Source: M55B157 sp965657825
Lineage (GTDB): Bacteria; Actinomycetota; Actinomycetes; S36-B12
DNA length: 7,150 nt
Assembly (NCBI GenBank): GCA_965657825.1
Contig: CBFHQG010000107.1
Location: 1 to 7,150, forward strand
Direction: 5' to 3'
Within the stretch, counting starts at the first letter, position 1; each line of letters begins with the position of its first letter. The notes beneath the pieces were generated by a model that was not told where the DNA came from, made no database searches, and saw only the letters and a program-made list of their open reading frames with translations. Position numbers and translations under genes: made by a program. Positions 5,578 to 7,150 of this stretch are shown here, in pieces.

Positions 5578-6258
5578 ATGTCATCAGCCCAACCACAGAC
5601 CGAACCGGATGCGCAGGGTGTCGGTATCACGCAGGGGACTCTGGCGATCATCGCTGCGGTCCTGTTGGGCATCGCCGCGGTGTTCACCGCTTGGTCGGCC
5701 TACCGTGAGTCCCTGACGAGCGACCTGGTCTTGAAGAATTATTCCGAACAGCAGGCGACGATCGCCCTGGCTAATGACACCTTCAGCCGGGCCGATCAGC
5801 AAGAATCCCTTGAAATCAGCCTTTTTCTCGAGTGGGCGATCGCTGTGTCGGCAGGCAACGTCGACGCCTCCGCCTACCTCGAGCAGGTTATGAGCGACGA
5901 GTTGTACGCCGCGGTCGAATGGTGGCAGGCCGAGCCAGAGGAGGTCGCACCACCGACTCCCTTCGATGAGGTGAATCCGAACTTCGCGGCGCTGCCTAGC
6001 CAGGTGCTCGTTTCCGAGGGAGAAGCACTCCTCGACGACGCCGATTCGCTGCGGGCTGCTGCAGAGGAGGCAGATTCAGCTAGCGACCGCTTCGACCTCG
6101 CGAATGTCTTCTTCGCCGTTGTGCTGTTCGTTGCCGGTCTCACCACCATTGTGCAGCGACGTTCGATCCAACTCAGCTTCCTTTCACTCAGTGTCCTGGG
6201 CCTTGTTGGAGGAATAGTCGTACTCGTGACCACCACGGGATGGGCCTCCCTCAACTGA
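5578..6258 (+). CDS. Three-TM membrane protein of unknown function
   Basis: I do not recognise a characterised family with certainty. The general layout (one N-terminal TM, a long helical region, two C-terminal TMs) recalls DUF4337-like proteins. Visible segments: a polar N-terminus; TM1 about 20-41 (TLAIIAAVLLGIAAVFTAWS); a region 42-173 strongly enriched in Glu, Asp and Ala and probably largely alpha-helical; TM2 about 174-192; a short QRRS loop; TM3 about 196-217. The positive QRRS loop suggests that the TM2-TM3 turn is cytoplasmic. That would place the N-terminus inside and the acidic 130-residue domain outside. There are no cysteines and no enzyme motif. The start at 5578 is supported by GGAGG (5568-5572), 5 bases upstream. 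The gene lies 162 bases after the kinase gene on the same strand, possibly behind a terminator. A role linked to the two-component system is only suggested by position. Confidence 0.8.
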   Translation: MSSAQPQTEPDAQGVGITQGTLAIIAAVLLGIAAVFTAWSAYRESLTSDLVLKNYSEQQATIALANDTFSRADQQESLEISLFLEWAIAVSAGNVDASAYLEQVMSDELYAAVEWWQAEPEEVAPPTPFDEVNPNFAALPSQVLVSEGEALLDDADSLRAAAEEADSASDRFDLANVFFAVVLFVAGLTTIVQRRSIQLSFLSLSVLGLVGGIVVLVTTTGWASLN

Positions 6259-6293
6259 CAGCCCAGCGCTGGTCCCCTCGGCGCAGCAACCAG

Positions 6294-6308
6294 GGTGCTA
6301 GCACCACG
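6294..6308 (+). promoter_or_regulatory. Perfect 12-bp palindrome within copy 2 of the shared leader motif
   Basis: GGTGCTAGCACC (6294-6305) is a perfect palindrome and continues into CACG to complete the motif also found at 5474-5488. It ends 99 bases before the lipoprotein start at 6408. ACCACGAAT recurs at 6303-6311 and 6329-6337, and a 10-bp palindrome CCAGCGCTGG lies at 6263-6272. The 149-base gap 6259-6407 is therefore rich in symmetric elements and is the likely promoter region of the lipoprotein pair. I could not fix a -35/-10 pair. Confidence 0.4.
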
Positions 6309-6407
6309 AATCGATCGCTTTCGAACGAACCACGAATTCGGCGTGGGAATCTCTCCTCCACACGACCGAAACGCGGTTGTGCCCATCACACAAGGGAGCC
6401 ATCCACT

Positions 6408-6728
6408 ATGCGAAAGTCCACCGGTCTTGCGATGGCAGTCCTCGCGGTGATCGGACTGTCCTTGACCGCCTGCTCCGGCAGTCTCAGCCTGTCGGCCGAG
6501 ACGGTCGAGCAGACGATTGAGAAGCAGCTGTCCACCGATTTCGGAATACCGGTCGAGGAGATCTCCGACATCAGTTGCCCAAGTGATCTCGCGGGCGAGG
6601 TGGGCACGACCATGGTCTGCACCTTGGACAACGGTCTTGATGAGTTCGACGTGATTGTCACCGTGACCTCCATCGACGGCTCGACAATCCTGTTCACCGT
6701 GGATATCGACGATAGCTCCTTCGAATAG
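6408..6728 (+). CDS. Small DUF4333-like lipoprotein
   Basis: The product is a predicted lipid-anchored extracytoplasmic protein of 106 residues. Residues 1-21 form a signal peptide (MRKSTG, then a hydrophobic stretch) ending in the lipobox LTAC, with Cys22 as the acylation site. The mature part, about 29-104, resembles the DUF4333 domain of actinobacterial secreted and lipid-anchored proteins. It has an N-terminal helix (ETVEQTIEKQLSTDFGI), then SCPSDLAGEVGTTMVCTL with Cys57 and Cys71 fourteen residues apart, probably a disulfide, then beta-strand-like FDVIVTVTSIDGSTILFTV. Its function is unknown. The ATG at 6408 is supported by GGGAG (6394-6398), 9 bases upstream; in-frame codons further upstream lack a signal peptide. 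A small dyad, TTGTG/CACAA (6377-6393), abuts this ribosome site. The next lipoprotein gene starts 42 bases downstream, so the two are probably cotranscribed. Confidence 0.82.
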   Translation: MRKSTGLAMAVLAVIGLSLTACSGSLSLSAETVEQTIEKQLSTDFGIPVEEISDISCPSDLAGEVGTTMVCTLDNGLDEFDVIVTVTSIDGSTILFTVDIDDSSFE

Positions 6729-6770
6729 CTTCTGCCGCCAACATCTCTACGTCACCATGAAGGGGTCCCC

Positions 6771-7150
6771 ATGCTCCCGCTCCTCCGCTTCGCGATACCA
6801 GCCGTCGCGTCGACATCCCTGCTCCTCACTGGTTGCTCTGTGACAGTGACGGGTGGCGGACTCGACACAGCCAAGATTCAAGACGCACTCGCTGCCGAAA
6901 CCGGTGAATCCATCACCCTGCGATGCCCCGCGGAGATCCCCTTCCAAGCGGGCCTCGTGACGACCTGCCCTGCGACCGCGGACGGTGCGAATGCGCTCGT
7001 CACGATCACTCAGCTGGATGACAAGGGCGACGTCGACTTGCAACTGGGGACAACATTGAATGTTGAGACCCTCCCCGCTCTCATCGAGGCCGAGATCGGC
7101 ATTCCAGTCGAGGTGGACTGCCCACCTGACATTCCCCTGGAGGCCGGGCT
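6771..7150 (+). CDS. Lipoprotein with tandem DUF4333-like domains, cut by window edge
   Basis: The frame stays open from the ATG at 6771 to the window end, giving 126 complete codons with no stop. Residues 1-21 form a signal peptide ending in the lipobox LTGC, with Cys22 acylated. A Ser/Thr/Gly linker leads to a first domain, about 31-92: helix LDTAKIQDALAAETGES, then RCPAEIPFQAGLVTTCPA with Cys52 and Cys66, then strands ALVTITQLDDKGDVDLQL. A second copy begins near residue 96 (LNVETLPALIEAEIGIPVEV, then DCPPDIPLEAGL with Cys117) and is cut off. The repeats line up as CPxxIPxxAGL. The 14-residue cysteine spacing matches that of the lipoprotein just upstream, so the pair probably arose by duplication. 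AAGGGG (6760-6765) lies 5 bases before the ATG. An overlapping minus-strand open frame at 6747-7043 is a shadow. The full length and number of domains are unknown. Confidence 0.8.
   Translation, partial: MLPLLRFAIPAVASTSLLLTGCSVTVTGGGLDTAKIQDALAAETGESITLRCPAEIPFQAGLVTTCPATADGANALVTITQLDDKGDVDLQLGTTLNVETLPALIEAEIGIPVEVDCPPDIPLEAG

Overview
The window comes from a high-GC Gram-positive bacterium, most likely an actinomycete. The signs are GC-rich third codon positions, GTG starts, lipobox lipoproteins, a DUF4333-like lipoprotein pair and a sensor kinase with the LHGxVQ motif typical of Actinomycetota. I cannot name a genus. All the genes look chromosomal. I see no insertion sequence, phage gene, CRISPR array, tRNA or rRNA.

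Layout. (1) Positions 93-1070, minus strand: a lipoprotein substrate-binding protein of the glycine betaine/choline (osmoprotectant) ABC transporter type. A hairpin terminator follows its stop codon, and no permease or ATPase gene is visible. (2) Positions 1071-1446: a 376-base divergent intergenic region rich in dyads and direct repeats. (3) Positions 1447-2292, plus strand: a PhzF-family isomerase with all the expected catalytic residues but no phenazine genes around it. (4) Positions 2366-2707, minus strand: a small unrecognised protein that may be translated from a leaderless GTG. (5) Positions 2708-2986: a 279-base region with a long nested inverted repeat. (6) Positions 2987-3625 and 3622-5415, plus strand: a two-component operon, response regulator first, overlapping by ATGA. 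The kinase has two separate membrane blocks and a variant phosphoacceptor motif. (7) Positions 5578-6258: a three-TM membrane protein with a large acidic domain. (8) Positions 6408-6728 and 6771 to the window end: two adjacent lipoproteins with DUF4333-like domains. The second carries two such domains in tandem and runs off the edge.

How they may work together. The two-component pair is clearly one functional unit. The membrane protein and the two lipoproteins lie downstream on the same strand and all point to the cell envelope. Their leaders share a 10-base motif, so co-regulation is possible but unproven. The binding protein suggests osmoprotectant uptake with partners encoded elsewhere. 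The PhzF-like enzyme has no visible pathway context. I found no clear-cut novel system. The best leads are the atypical kinase/regulator pair with the envelope proteins beside it, and the structured intergenic DNA.
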